Below, piece by piece: positions 25,437 through 34,620 of a DNA stretch of 64,000 nucleotides (positions within the stretch are counted from its first letter, which is position 1; each line of letters begins with the position of its first letter). The stretch is from JAFGUB01 sp050305515 (lineage in GTDB: Bacteria > Campylobacterota > Campylobacteria > Campylobacterales > Sulfurimonadaceae): the NCBI GenBank assembly GCA_050305515.1, contig JBNLFL010000034.1:78494-142493 (forward strand), given 5' to 3'. Under the pieces are notes generated by a model. The model made no database searches, had not been told where the DNA came from, and saw only the letters and a list, made by a program, of their open reading frames with translations. Made by a program: the position numbers and the translations under genes.

Positions 25437-26363
25437 ATGAACAAAAGCGATGCGAAAGCCATTGTTACTGAAGTCTATAATGAGATCATCTCTCACCTCG
25501 GGAATCAGAAAAGCGATCATGTCGTGGAGAGTCAGATCATCGATTTTCTACATGACATTGCACAAAAGCTCTTCCTGAGCTCTTTCCATCTTCCGCTGGA
25601 CCTGCATTCACCACAACTGACTTTCGATGCCGAATATCAGGCAATCGCCAAACAGGGACTCGAATCGTATCAGAACACCAATGACGTCATGCACAGCATC
25701 AATGAACGCCAAAGAGAAATTCTCGATCAGAACGCTGAAGAGCGGCTGATCGACTCTACAACCATTGCAGAACGTTTTCAGGCGGTTCAGGAACACATGC
25801 AGCAGGAGATCACCCGGGCCAATAAAACAATCACGGAATTGATGACGCAGATCAAAGACTTGGAAGTCAAATCTTCCATCGATCCGCTTACCCGTGTTCT
25901 CAACCGCCGTTCCCTTGAAGAGTATATTACGCAAAGCTGTGATCGCGACGGTTTTGCCAAACAGTTTCATCTTTTGATGATCGACATTGACGATTTCAAA
26001 CATGTCAACGATACCTACGGTCACCTTGCAGGCGACAAAGTGCTTATTTTTCTGGCCAATATTTTCAAGAAAACCATGCGTGAAGGCGATAAAGTCTTCC
26101 GCTACGGCGGTGAAGAATTCGTCATTATCCTCAACCGGACGGATAAAACTGGTTCCATTCAGGTTGCCGAGCGCATCATTGAAATCGTGCGTAACAACAA
26201 ATTGCTCTTCAAAGATCGGCAGATGTCCATCACGCTGAGTATCGGTATCGCGCACTGCCGCCCCAACGATACACTCGAATCCATTCTTTCACGCGCCGAC
26301 AAAGCACTGTATCAAGCTAAGGAACAGGGCAAAAACCAACTTCAAGTCTGTGACAAAGGATAA
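25437..26363 (+). CDS. Diguanylate cyclase (GGDEF)
   Basis: 308 residues, soluble. An N-terminal helical region (about 1-120) of unknown type is followed by a coiled coil (ITRANKTITELMTQIKDLE) and a GGDEF domain: DPLTRVLNRRSLEE, metal-binding MIDIDDFKHVNDTYGH and active-site RYGGEEF. The inhibitory I-site RxxD (REGD) lies five residues before GGEEF, so product feedback is expected. It makes c-di-GMP from GTP and could oppose the HD-GYP proteins in this window. cvpA starts six bases later. Confidence 0.9.
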   Translation: MNKSDAKAIVTEVYNEIISHLGNQKSDHVVESQIIDFLHDIAQKLFLSSFHLPLDLHSPQLTFDAEYQAIAKQGLESYQNTNDVMHSINERQREILDQNAEERLIDSTTIAERFQAVQEHMQQEITRANKTITELMTQIKDLEVKSSIDPLTRVLNRRSLEEYITQSCDRDGFAKQFHLLMIDIDDFKHVNDTYGHLAGDKVLIFLANIFKKTMREGDKVFRYGGEEFVIILNRTDKTGSIQVAERIIEIVRNNKLLFKDRQMSITLSIGIAHCRPNDTLESILSRADKALYQAKEQGKNQLQVCDKG

Positions 26364-26369
26364 AATTTT

Positions 26370-26993
26370 ATGCATCTACACTATTTCGATATTATCGTTG
26401 GCGTCATTGTACTGCTTCTGGGTCTTAAGGGTATTATTAACGGTTTTTTCAAAGAGCTCTTCGGCCTTATCGGCATCATCGGCGGTATTTTCATCGCGTC
26501 ACGTTTCGGCAGTGCACTGGGAGCATCAATTAATGATCTTATTTTCCATTTTGACAACCAGCCTGCCATCAGCTTTACAGGATTTTTAATCACACTCGCC
26601 CTCTTTTGGGTTTCCATGATTCTTCTGGGAGCGTTGTTCAAAAAAATCAGCAAAGAGAGCGGTCTGGGTCCGGTTGACAAACTTTTCGGTTTTATTGTCG
26701 GGAGCGGAAAATTTTTTCTCATTGCTGCCGTCATCATCTTTGCAATGAACAATGTCAAGGCTATTCATAACAACCTCGCGCCGGTTATGGAAGAGAGTAT
26801 TCTCTTTCCCGTTCTCGTTGAAGTAGGTGATGTCATCATGCATATCGACCCGACAGAACTCAGCTCCGATATCAACGCAACCGTTACGGAAAGCACAAAA
26901 AAAGCAGCCGATGCCGCAACGAAAGCGGTTAGCGATCAGGCCAAAGCCATGGTGGACGAGGTCAAAGCGAAGCTGCCGGAACAGCAGGAGTAG
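26370..26993 (+). CDS. cvpA: CvpA family membrane protein
   Basis: 207 residues. Four TM helices with the family opening YFDIIVGVIVLLLGLKGIINGFFKEL and GIIGGIFIASRFGSALG, then an Ala/Lys-rich cytoplasmic tail. CvpA was named for colicin V production; its biochemical role is unsettled. Lies in the run to fur and lysS with five-base spacing. Order cvpA-fur-lysS-glyA is one I recall from Campylobacter. Confidence 0.85.
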   Translation: MHLHYFDIIVGVIVLLLGLKGIINGFFKELFGLIGIIGGIFIASRFGSALGASINDLIFHFDNQPAISFTGFLITLALFWVSMILLGALFKKISKESGLGPVDKLFGFIVGSGKFFLIAAVIIFAMNNVKAIHNNLAPVMEESILFPVLVEVGDVIMHIDPTELSSDINATVTESTKKAADAATKAVSDQAKAMVDEVKAKLPEQQE

Positions 26994-26998
26994 CAGAA

Positions 26999-27487
26999 AT
27001 GACACGTACTGAAACCGAAACCGATTTTTCACAGCGTACCGTCGAATATGAAACACTTTTGAGCCGTTTTAAAGAGCTTCTCAAGAAAAACGGCTATAAA
27101 TACACCATTCAAAGAGAGGTGATTCTCGAAACACTTTACACCAGTGACGAGCACCTGACTCCGGAGTCGCTTCACCAGCTGATAAAAGAGAAGTACCCGG
27201 AGCTCAAGACAGGTATCGCAACGGTCTATCGAACCCTCTCTTTGCTCGAAGAATCGGAGATGGTAACATCGCTCTCTTTTGGTGCCCAGGGGAAAAAATA
27301 TGAACTTGGCGCCAAAGAGCACCACGACCATATGATCTGTACCCAGTGCGGTACGATCACGGAGTTCGTTGATAAAGCCATCGAAGAACGCCAACACAAA
27401 ATTGCCGAAGAACTCGGCTTCTTGATGCAAGACCACTCGATGCAAATCTACGGTATTTGCAAAGCGTGCCAGAATAAAGGACACTGA
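26999..27487 (+). CDS. fur: Ferric uptake regulator family protein
   Basis: 162 residues. Winged helix (YTIQREVILETLYTSDEHLTPE, GIATVYRTLSLLEE) and a dimerisation/metal domain with HHDHMICTQCGTI and the second CxxC near the end (CKAC). Both CxxC pairs of a structural zinc site are present, as in Fur and PerR. The epsilonproteobacterial neighbours (cvpA, lysS, glyA) match the Fur locus I recall in Campylobacter. Fur rather than PerR or Zur is an inference from this context. Confidence 0.88.
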   Translation: MTRTETETDFSQRTVEYETLLSRFKELLKKNGYKYTIQREVILETLYTSDEHLTPESLHQLIKEKYPELKTGIATVYRTLSLLEESEMVTSLSFGAQGKKYELGAKEHHDHMICTQCGTITEFVDKAIEERQHKIAEELGFLMQDHSMQIYGICKACQNKGH

Positions 27488-29005
27488 TTGCTTTTTGACA
27501 ACCCTTATGTGCAACAGCGAATCGAAAAATCGGAGCGCCTTAAAGCGGCGGGTTTCAACCCCTACTCCAACGATTCCAGACGCAATACGACTATAGCCAA
27601 ATATCTCAACGTCAACAGTGACGTTGCGGAGATGGAAACCCGACGTGATGAAAACCGCCACTACATCGTAGCGGGGCGGATCAAATTTTTCCGCCTGATG
27701 GGCAAGGCAAGTTTTCTGAAGATTGAAGATGAAAGCGGTATGCTGCAGGTTTACGTCGCTCGCGACAACCTTCCCGAAGGCTTCTATAATGAAATCTTTA
27801 AAAAAGAGATCGAAGTCGGCGACATCATTGAAGTCGGCGGCTATCCTTTTGTCACCAATCAGGGTGAGCTCTCTTTACATGTAAGCGAACTCTCCCTGCT
27901 GACCAAAGCAATTTCGCCGCTTCCTGAAAAATTCCACGGAGTGACCGACAAAGAGATCCGTTACCGCCAACGCTATCTTGACCTGATCATGAACGCTGAT
28001 GTGCGCAAGACGTTCCAGATCCGTTCACGCGTTATCAGCCTGACACGACGTTTCTTCGAAGAGAAAGGTCTTCTCGAAGTGGAGACTCCGATGATGCATC
28101 CGATCGCCGGCGGCGCGAACGCAAAGCCATTTGTAACCCACCACAACGCACTGGGTATCGACCGCTATCTGCGCATTGCTCCCGAACTCTACCTCAAACG
28201 CCTGATTGTCGGAGGGTTTGAAGCCGTTTTCGAGATTAACCGCAACTTTCGCAATGAAGGTATGGATGCGACACACAACCCCGAGTTCACTTCTATCGAG
28301 TTTTACTGGGCCTATAAAACCTACAAAGACCTGATCGCGATTACCAAAGAGTATTTCGAATACCTTTTCGATCATCTGGATCTACCCACAATCCTGCCTT
28401 ATGGCGATATGAAAGTCGATTTCGGCCAATTCACAGAAATTCCTCTTGCAGATTCGCTTCACAAGATCGGCGGCGTCCCTGAAAACATCGTCAACGACAA
28501 AACCGCTATTCTGGACTTTTTGCGTTCCAAAGGACTTGAAGCCAATAACGCCCTCAGCCTCGGTGAGCTTCAGGGCGAGCTTTTTGACGCATTTGTCGAA
28601 AGTAAACTGATCAACCCGACCTTTATTACCGACTACCCTGTCGAGATCTCGCCGCTGGCGCGCCGCAGCGACACAAATCCTGCCATTACAGAGCGGTTTG
28701 AGCTTTTTGTTGCAGGCCGTGAAATCGCCAACGCTTTCAGCGAGCTTAACGATCCTCTCGATCAGCTAAGCCGTTTTGAAGCGCAGATGGCATCCAAAGA
28801 GCGTGGTGATGACGAAGCGCACGAAATGGATGAGGACTTCGTCACCGCCCTCTCCTACGGCATGGCACCGACCGCCGGACAGGGCATCGGTATCGACCGT
28901 CTGGTGATGCTGCTGACCAACGAGCACTCCATTCGTGATGTGCTGCTCTTCCCCGCAATGAAACCTTTACATACCGAAACCAACACAACAGAGGAACACG
29001 AATGA
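27488..29005 (+). CDS. lysS: Lysyl-tRNA synthetase, class II
   Basis: 505 residues. N-terminal OB fold (YIVAGRIKFFRLMGKASFLKI), class II motif 1 (FEEKGLLEVETPMM), motif 2 (FRNEGMDATHNPEFTSIEFYWAY) and motif 3 (GIDRLVMLLT). Start is TTG, abutting the fur stop with no spacer; no ATG follows in the conserved N-terminus, so TTG is probably real. An exact palindrome at 27875 encodes Leu-His-Val. Overlaps glyA by four bases. Confidence 0.96.
   Translation: MLFDNPYVQQRIEKSERLKAAGFNPYSNDSRRNTTIAKYLNVNSDVAEMETRRDENRHYIVAGRIKFFRLMGKASFLKIEDESGMLQVYVARDNLPEGFYNEIFKKEIEVGDIIEVGGYPFVTNQGELSLHVSELSLLTKAISPLPEKFHGVTDKEIRYRQRYLDLIMNADVRKTFQIRSRVISLTRRFFEEKGLLEVETPMMHPIAGGANAKPFVTHHNALGIDRYLRIAPELYLKRLIVGGFEAVFEINRNFRNEGMDATHNPEFTSIEFYWAYKTYKDLIAITKEYFEYLFDHLDLPTILPYGDMKVDFGQFTEIPLADSLHKIGGVPENIVNDKTAILDFLRSKGLEANNALSLGELQGELFDAFVESKLINPTFITDYPVEISPLARRSDTNPAITERFELFVAGREIANAFSELNDPLDQLSRFEAQMASKERGDDEAHEMDEDFVTALSYGMAPTAGQGIGIDRLVMLLTNEHSIRDVLLFPAMKPLHTETNTTEEHE
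27875..27884. repeat. TTACATGTAA, exact, in lysS
   Basis: Leu-His-Val phase. Confidence 0.9.
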
Positions 29006-30249
29006 GTTTTTTAAAAGAGTTTGACAACGATATCTACGCACTGTGCGAGCAGGAGCTCGAACGTCAATCCGATCATCTTGAGATGATCGCATCTGAAAAC
29101 TTTACCCTGCCCGCCGTTATGGAAGCGATGGGTTCTGTTTTTACCAACAAATACGCTGAAGGCTATCCGTACAAACGCTACTACGGCGGCTGCGAATTTG
29201 CCGATCAGGTCGAACAACTTGCGATTGACCGTGCCTGCGAACTCTTTGGCTGTAATTTTGCCAATGTGCAGCCGCATTCCGGATCTCAGGCAAACGGCGC
29301 GGTCTATGCTGCGCTGCTTCAGGCGGGTGACAAACTGCTCGGTATGGATCTGAGTCACGGCGGACACCTGACACACGGTTCAAAGGTCAGCTTTTCGGGT
29401 AAAAACTATCACAGCTTCACCTACGGTGTCGAGCTTGACGGCCGTATCAACTATGACCGTGTTCTTGACATTGCCAAAATCGTCCAGCCAAAAATCATTG
29501 TCTGCGGTGCTTCTGCCTATGCCCGCGAGATTGACTTCAAACGTTTCCGCGAAATCGCCGATGCCGTCGGCGCGCTGCTTTTTGCAGACATTGCGCACAT
29601 TGCAGGTCTGGTTGCTGCCGGCGAACACCCCAGCCCGTTCCCGTATGCGGATATCGTCACCACTACCACACACAAAACGCTTGCAGGGCCTCGCGGTGGT
29701 ATGATCATGACGAACGATGAGGAGATTGCCAAAAAGATCAATTCGGCTATTTTCCCAGGTCTTCAGGGTGGACCGCTGGTCCACGTTATTGCCGCAAAAG
29801 CCGTCGGTTTCAAATACAACCTCTCCGATGCATGGAAAACCTATGCCAGACAGGTCAAGGCTAACGCCGGTGTTCTTGCAGATGTCCTCATCAAGCGCGG
29901 TTATGACGTTGTGAGCGGCGGAACTGACAATCACCTTGTTCTGGTCTCGTTCCTTGACAAACCGTTCAGCGGTAAAGATGCCGATGCAGCGCTTGGACGC
30001 GCCGGTATCACCGTCAACAAAAACACGGTTCCCGGAGAAACCCGATCGCCGTTTGTAACTTCCGGCATCCGCATCGGTTCTCCGGCACTCACGTCACGCG
30101 GTATGAAAGAGCAAGAGTTTGAGCTCATTGCCAACCGCATTGCCGATGTTCTGGATGACATTGAAAACGAAAGCAAACACGCTGCCATCAAAGAGGAGCT
30201 CAAAGCACTCGCGCAGAATTTCATCATCTACAACCAACCAACGTACTAA
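29002..30249 (+). CDS. glyA: Serine hydroxymethyltransferase
   Basis: 415 residues. Interconverts serine and glycine with tetrahydrofolate, PLP-dependent. Key segments: HLEMIASENFTLPAVMEAMGS, YAEGYPYKRYYGGCEF, and the PLP lysine in TTTTHKTLAGPRGG. ATG overlaps the lysS stop (ATGA). Conserved neighbour of lysS in Campylobacterota. Confidence 0.97.
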   Translation: MSFLKEFDNDIYALCEQELERQSDHLEMIASENFTLPAVMEAMGSVFTNKYAEGYPYKRYYGGCEFADQVEQLAIDRACELFGCNFANVQPHSGSQANGAVYAALLQAGDKLLGMDLSHGGHLTHGSKVSFSGKNYHSFTYGVELDGRINYDRVLDIAKIVQPKIIVCGASAYAREIDFKRFREIADAVGALLFADIAHIAGLVAAGEHPSPFPYADIVTTTTHKTLAGPRGGMIMTNDEEIAKKINSAIFPGLQGGPLVHVIAAKAVGFKYNLSDAWKTYARQVKANAGVLADVLIKRGYDVVSGGTDNHLVLVSFLDKPFSGKDADAALGRAGITVNKNTVPGETRSPFVTSGIRIGSPALTSRGMKEQEFELIANRIADVLDDIENESKHAAIKEELKALAQNFIIYNQPTY

Positions 30250-30262
30250 AAAGGAAAAGCGT

Positions 30263-30811
30263 ATGCCCGTATCTGCAATGGATTTGAAACTGATAAAAAT
30301 GATCACCGACCACTACTGGCAAAAGAGTGACAGCGTGATCGACAAGATCAGCTACAAAGGGCGTACGTTCTTCAACAAATATGAAAAAGTTGATAAAACA
30401 CTGACACAGTCCATCATCAACCAGCACCTCAAAGGCGAGATCACTGTTGCTCATTCCCTCATTAACCGTATGAATAAAGTGGAAAACATTGTTATTGATT
30501 ACAACGGTCGGGATCCGGAACGCTTTTACCATAAAGCGCAGTTGTTACTGCGCGAAGAGGGTTTTATCAACTTTACCGCATTCACGACAAAAACAGAGGG
30601 CCATCTGCATGTTTACATCCATAAAGGACATACAACATTGCAGGAAGCCTATCAATTAGGTAAAATCATTTCACTCAAACTGGCTGCCAAACAGCCAAAA
30701 CAGTGGCGCATGTTTCCTACCGATGAATTGCCGCCGGAGTACAATATTCTCAACGTCCCCTATGAAGTCTTCGCCAAAGAGCGCGGCGCTTCATGGTCTA
30801 AACATATGTAA
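30263..30811 (+). CDS. DUF1882-type conserved epsilonproteobacterial protein
   Basis: 182 residues, soluble, with AAGGA ten bases before the ATG. Segments include KMITDHYWQKSDSVIDKISYKG, YNGRDPERFYHKAQLLLREEG and the end EVFAKERGASWSKHM. From memory, the gene after glyA in Campylobacter is a DUF1882 protein and this one matches in place and size. Function is unknown. The SPOR-domain gene starts 11 bases later. Confidence 0.65.
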   Translation: MPVSAMDLKLIKMITDHYWQKSDSVIDKISYKGRTFFNKYEKVDKTLTQSIINQHLKGEITVAHSLINRMNKVENIVIDYNGRDPERFYHKAQLLLREEGFINFTAFTTKTEGHLHVYIHKGHTTLQEAYQLGKIISLKLAAKQPKQWRMFPTDELPPEYNILNVPYEVFAKERGASWSKHM

Positions 30812-30822
30812 GGAGCTTTGGT

Positions 30823-31545
30823 ATGGAAGAAAAGAACGAACTTAACGACATCATCCTGAATAAATCCGGTTCCAATGGGGGCAATAAAAAACTGTTGCTG
30901 GCCGTTGCAACCCTGGCACTGATACTTATCATTGTCATCGTCATTATGAATTCCCTGCAGTCAGAGGGCACCAACAATCTGCCTCAGGCCGTACTGCCGC
31001 CTGAACCGGCCACACAAACGGTAAATGCCCAGGAAGATCCGCTGTTTGAACCGGTCGAAGTGATTGAGGAAAATGTTGATGAAAATGACAAACTCAACAA
31101 AATCGCTCAGAAACTCAAAGAAGAAAGCATGCAAAATAAGGGAGGGGTCAGTGAAGAAGAAGTCGTTATCATTGAGCCGGAACCTCTGACACCGCCTAAA
31201 GCCGCATCGCCTTCAACCGTAGTTGAACGTGTTCCAGAAAAGCCGGCCACTGTTCAGAAAACGGTTGCCAAACCTGCGCCGTCAAAACCTGCCGCTCCCG
31301 CAGCTGTTGCAAAAGGTACGCATTACATTCAGGTCGGATCGTTCTCGCGTCTTTCTCCCTCCGATGCACTGCTCAAAAAGATTCAGAACAATGGCATGAG
31401 CTATATTCTGCATAACGTTGAAATGAACGGGAAAACCATTACAAAAGTGCTTGTTGGTCCTTTTGAGAGTGAAAAAGATGCCAGAAAATCTCTCAATACC
31501 GTGCGTCAGAAAATAGAAGCAGGTGCCTTCCTGACAAAGGTGTAA
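30823..31545 (+). CDS. Inner-membrane SPOR-domain protein
   Basis: 240 residues. Short cytoplasmic N-terminus, one TM (LLLAVATLALILIIVIVIM, about 25-43), a long Pro/Ala/Glu linker, and a C-terminal SPOR domain (about 165-240: HYIQVGSFSRL, KVLVGPFESEKDA). SPOR domains bind denuded peptidoglycan glycans at the septum, so a cell-envelope or division role is likely (FtsN/DedD-like layout). trpE follows one base after the stop. Confidence 0.88.
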   Translation: MEEKNELNDIILNKSGSNGGNKKLLLAVATLALILIIVIVIMNSLQSEGTNNLPQAVLPPEPATQTVNAQEDPLFEPVEVIEENVDENDKLNKIAQKLKEESMQNKGGVSEEEVVIIEPEPLTPPKAASPSTVVERVPEKPATVQKTVAKPAPSKPAAPAAVAKGTHYIQVGSFSRLSPSDALLKKIQNNGMSYILHNVEMNGKTITKVLVGPFESEKDARKSLNTVRQKIEAGAFLTKV

Positions 31546-31546
31546 T

Positions 31547-32947
31547 GTGATCCACGCGATACAATTTACTCTCGATCAGTTTGCACCCATCGCGGTGTAT
31601 CAAAAGCTAAAATCCCACTTCAAAGACGAAATAACCTTTCTCTTTGAAAGTGCCAGCAACTCCGGCGGTGATTTCAGTATTGTCATTATCGGTGCACGCG
31701 AACGCCTGAGCTATCAGGACAATCAGACACGCTACACGGACGGCAATGGTCAGAGCACCCTTCTGGATGTTTCACCCTTCGAATTTTTAAAAACCTACTA
31801 TCATAACATTGACCATAACTACTACCTCCAGCGTGCCAAAGCACTTGGCGTCGGTTATGTCGACGGCTTCATCGGTTTTATCGGTTACGATATGGTCAAG
31901 GTCTTCGAACCGGTTCTCAAGCCCTATATGGACACTTTGACGGATGAGATGCATACGCCGGATATGGATCTCATACTTCCCAAGCAGGTACTCGTCTATT
32001 CACACCGTAATCATAAGATTACACTCATGAGTGCGATAGATGATACCCAATTCGCAACCATCGAATCACTCCTGAAGTCACAATACAATTACATACCACT
32101 GATACCCGTTGCGGATGATAAAGGCGGCAGCTTCGCTTTTGACAAAGAGAAATTTTTCACTATGGTGGATCAGTCCAAAGCGATGGTACGTAGCGGCGAT
32201 GTCTTTCAGATTCTGATGACCAATCGCTATACCCAGCACGCCAAAGTCGACCCTTTCAGTTTTTACCGGATCCTGCGCACCAAAAATCCTTCGCCTTACA
32301 TGTATTTGATGGAGTATGAGGACTATAACATTGTCGGCAGTTCTCCCGAAGTAATGATACGGTTGCAGGAGGGTTCTCTGCTCCTGCGTCCGATTGCCGG
32401 TACCCGCAAACGCGGTGCGACCAAGGAGCGTGACAAAGAGCTTGAAGAAGAGCTTCTCTCAGATCCCAAAGAGCGCGCCGAGCACCTGATGCTGATCGAT
32501 TTGGGACGTAACGATGTGGGACGCGTAGCCAGGACCGGAAGCGTCAAGGTTCACGACATGATGCACATTGAACGCTATTCGCACGTCATGCATATTGTCA
32601 GCGATGTCACGGCCGAGTTGCGAGACGACAAAGACATGTTCGACCTTTTTGCCGCAGTATTCACCGCCGGTACCATGACGGGAGCACCAAAAATCCGGGC
32701 AATGGAGCTTATCGCCGAATTTGAAGGGCTTAAACGCGGTTTTTACAGCGGTGCCGTCGGCTACTTCGGTTTTGACGGCAATATGGACAGTGCCATCACC
32801 ATTCGTACCGCACTGATTCAGCCCGACAAAATCATTCTTCAGGCAGGCGCGGGTATCGTTGCCGACTCCCAGCATGAACTGGAATATCTCGAAGTCCAGA
32901 ACAAACTCGGAGCCCTCACCAGTTCACTGAACGACCTGAAAGCATGA
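31547..32947 (+). CDS. trpE: Anthranilate synthase component I
   Basis: 466 residues. Chorismate-binding enzyme: DQSKAMVRSGDVFQIL, YLMEYEDYNIVGSSPEVMIRL, LLRPIAGTRKRG, EHLMLIDLGRNDVG and TGTMTGAPKIRAMELI. Makes anthranilate from chorismate with an amidotransferase subunit (TrpG), not seen here. GTG start, since the overlapping ATG would be closed by TGA at once. aroE overlaps its end by four bases. PabB is the close alternative; length and the PIAGTR motif fit TrpE. A frame-3 palindrome variant (32296) encodes Tyr-Met-Tyr. Confidence 0.87.
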   Translation: MIHAIQFTLDQFAPIAVYQKLKSHFKDEITFLFESASNSGGDFSIVIIGARERLSYQDNQTRYTDGNGQSTLLDVSPFEFLKTYYHNIDHNYYLQRAKALGVGYVDGFIGFIGYDMVKVFEPVLKPYMDTLTDEMHTPDMDLILPKQVLVYSHRNHKITLMSAIDDTQFATIESLLKSQYNYIPLIPVADDKGGSFAFDKEKFFTMVDQSKAMVRSGDVFQILMTNRYTQHAKVDPFSFYRILRTKNPSPYMYLMEYEDYNIVGSSPEVMIRLQEGSLLLRPIAGTRKRGATKERDKELEEELLSDPKERAEHLMLIDLGRNDVGRVARTGSVKVHDMMHIERYSHVMHIVSDVTAELRDDKDMFDLFAAVFTAGTMTGAPKIRAMELIAEFEGLKRGFYSGAVGYFGFDGNMDSAITIRTALIQPDKIILQAGAGIVADSQHELEYLEVQNKLGALTSSLNDLKA

Positions 32948-33738
32948 GAGCCCTTTTCGCCATTTTCGGAGATCCGGTAGCGCACTCGCGCTCGCCGCTG
33001 ATGCACAACCACCTTTTCCGCTCTTTACATGTAAACGCCTGTTACACCCGAATTCATCTTCACGACGGTGCTTTGCTCAAATCGACATTTTTCAAACTCG
33101 GCCTCAGCGGTGCCAATGTGACGGTGCCGCATAAAGAAGCGGCATTTGCAGCCTGCGACGAAGTACGCGGTTTTGCCAAACACATAGGCGTCGTTAATAC
33201 GCTCATCAATGAAAACGGACGCCTTATCGGTTATAACACTGATGCGGACGGTTTTATGTTTGCAATCCGTCATTTTGAAAACATTCAAAAGGTGCTGGTT
33301 CTCGGAGCCGGAGGTACTGCCAAAGCACTCACGCAGCGTTTTATAGATGAAGGCTATCGCGTTACCGTTTTAAACCGTTCTGTCGCACGTCTGGAGTATT
33401 TTAAAGCATTGGATGTCACGACACACACCTGGGAAACGTTTGATCCCTCCGGCTTCGATCTGGTTCTCAATACGACTTCGGCAGGACTGAACGCACAAGA
33501 GTTACCACTGCCGCTTGAACTTCTTGAACCCGTGTTCAAAGCATCACGCTACGGTGCCGATGCGATCTACGGTACCAAAACGCCCTTTCTTGAACAGTGC
33601 AGTCGTATCGGGATTCCGTCAATCGACGGTTCCGAAATGCTCCTGGGTCAGGGAGTTCTTGCCAACCGCCTCTTCACCCGGGAACAATACGATGCCGTGC
33701 AAAGTGAAGCGGTGATGCGCGAAAGTTTTTCTTTTTAA
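32944..33738 (+). CDS. aroE: Shikimate dehydrogenase
   Basis: 264 residues. Shikimate site FGDPVAHSRSPLMHN, catalytic Lys in NVTVPHKEAAF, NADP loop VLGAGGTAKAL, and GADAIYGTKTPFLEQ and MLLGQG near the end. Reduces 3-dehydroshikimate. ATG overlaps the trpE stop (ATGA), joining two aromatic-pathway steps. An exact palindrome at 33025 encodes Leu-His-Val. Confidence 0.95.
   Translation: MRALFAIFGDPVAHSRSPLMHNHLFRSLHVNACYTRIHLHDGALLKSTFFKLGLSGANVTVPHKEAAFAACDEVRGFAKHIGVVNTLINENGRLIGYNTDADGFMFAIRHFENIQKVLVLGAGGTAKALTQRFIDEGYRVTVLNRSVARLEYFKALDVTTHTWETFDPSGFDLVLNTTSAGLNAQELPLPLELLEPVFKASRYGADAIYGTKTPFLEQCSRIGIPSIDGSEMLLGQGVLANRLFTREQYDAVQSEAVMRESFSF
33025..33034. repeat. TTACATGTAA, exact, in aroE
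   Basis: Leu-His-Val phase. Confidence 0.9.
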
Positions 33739-33790
33739 GTCTCACCTTTGTAAAGTTCAAAAGATTTATGTCACAGGATGACGAAGAAAC

Positions 33791-33799
33791 TGTTATAAT
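33791..33799 (+). promoter_or_regulatory. Extended -10 promoter
   Basis: TGTTATAAT; the start codon at 33821 follows a very strong ribosome site, GGAGGTGAT (33810-33818). Confidence 0.65.
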
Positions 33800-33820
33800 G
33801 TTTTTCATTGGAGGTGATAG

Positions 33821-34270
33821 ATGGATACCTTGTACCTTCGCGCCAAACTGCTTGAAAAGAGTGATGAACTCGAAGCATTTATCAACGATGAGCTTTACCG
33901 TTTTCAGCGTTATAACATTCCATTCAGTATTTCAATCTTTCATTCGACCCATCCTATGACGGCACAGTTCATTCGGGAGAATGTCAGGAAAAGTGACAAA
34001 GTAATTGCACTTGATCAGAACTTTGTCTGTGTCGTCTTCGACTGTGTCGCCCATTCCGATGCCTACAAAGCTGCTGAAAACATGCTCCATAAGCTTCATA
34101 ACGCCTATCCGCATGAGCAGTGCAGTGCCGGCATCACATCGGTCAATCTTACAGATGAAGTCAAAGACATGGTCACACGTTCCATGAATAATCTGCACAT
34201 GGCCATGCAGCACAAGGAGTCCTCCGTAGAAGACGACAATGTGATTGACTATATTGTTCCGGGAGCCTGA
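33821..34270 (+). CDS. Short degenerate GGDEF-fold protein
   Basis: 149 residues. The opening (EAFINDELYRFQRYNIPFSISIF) and the KSDKVIALDQNFVCVVF segment follow the GGDEF fold. However, the signature loop is replaced by ALDQNF and the metal-binding DIDxFK by HSTHPM, so it cannot be a normal cyclase. It may bind nucleotide or act as a scaffold. It has its own promoter and a near-perfect Shine-Dalgarno, implying strong translation. Its stop meets that of the convergent gene at TGATCA. Confidence 0.55.
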   Translation: MDTLYLRAKLLEKSDELEAFINDELYRFQRYNIPFSISIFHSTHPMTAQFIRENVRKSDKVIALDQNFVCVVFDCVAHSDAYKAAENMLHKLHNAYPHEQCSAGITSVNLTDEVKDMVTRSMNNLHMAMQHKESSVEDDNVIDYIVPGA

Positions 34271-34567
34271 TCAGCTCCGGGCAAGTTCCAGACGGTGTTT
34301 GCCGTCGGAACTGACAGGCAGCTGTCTGAGCTGACCGTTTTGAACCAGTGGTCCAAGTCCCAATTGCAGGTAACTTTTAAAAGTTTTGGCATCATTTTGC
34401 GTTTTGCGCTCATTCTCCGGGTAAATTTCAATCAATTCCGCCAGATCAAGTGCTTTACCTGCATCTTTAAACACTGCGATAATCTCCTCACCCAGCTCTT
34501 TTTGCAGCTGGTTGATCGCACGCTGCATCTCTTTGGCTTTTTTCTTATCGAGTGATTTTTGTCCCAT
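34271..34567 (-). CDS. Small unknown protein
   Basis: About 98 residues. The basic N-terminus (GQKSLDKKKAKEMQRAINQLQKEL) is probably a coiled coil, followed by LAELIEIYPENERKTQND and a short C-terminal strand region. No family recognised. The second of two adjacent ATGs (34567) has GGAG five bases upstream. A TATAAT -10 on the minus strand lies at 34589-34594. Confidence 0.6.
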   Translation of the reverse strand: MGQKSLDKKKAKEMQRAINQLQKELGEEIIAVFKDAGKALDLAELIEIYPENERKTQNDAKTFKSYLQLGLGPLVQNGQLRQLPVSSDGKHRLELARS

Positions 34568-34605
34568 CATGACTCCAATGTTTCTGAAATTATACCCACT
34601 TTCGC

Positions 34606-34611
34606 TATACT
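34606..34611 (+). promoter_or_regulatory. -10 box for the UDG-like gene
   Basis: TATACT nine bases before the ATG at 34621, leaving a leader of only a few bases. It is back-to-back with the minus-strand TATAAT at 34589-34594. Confidence 0.45.
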
Positions 34612-34620
34612 CCATTTCTT

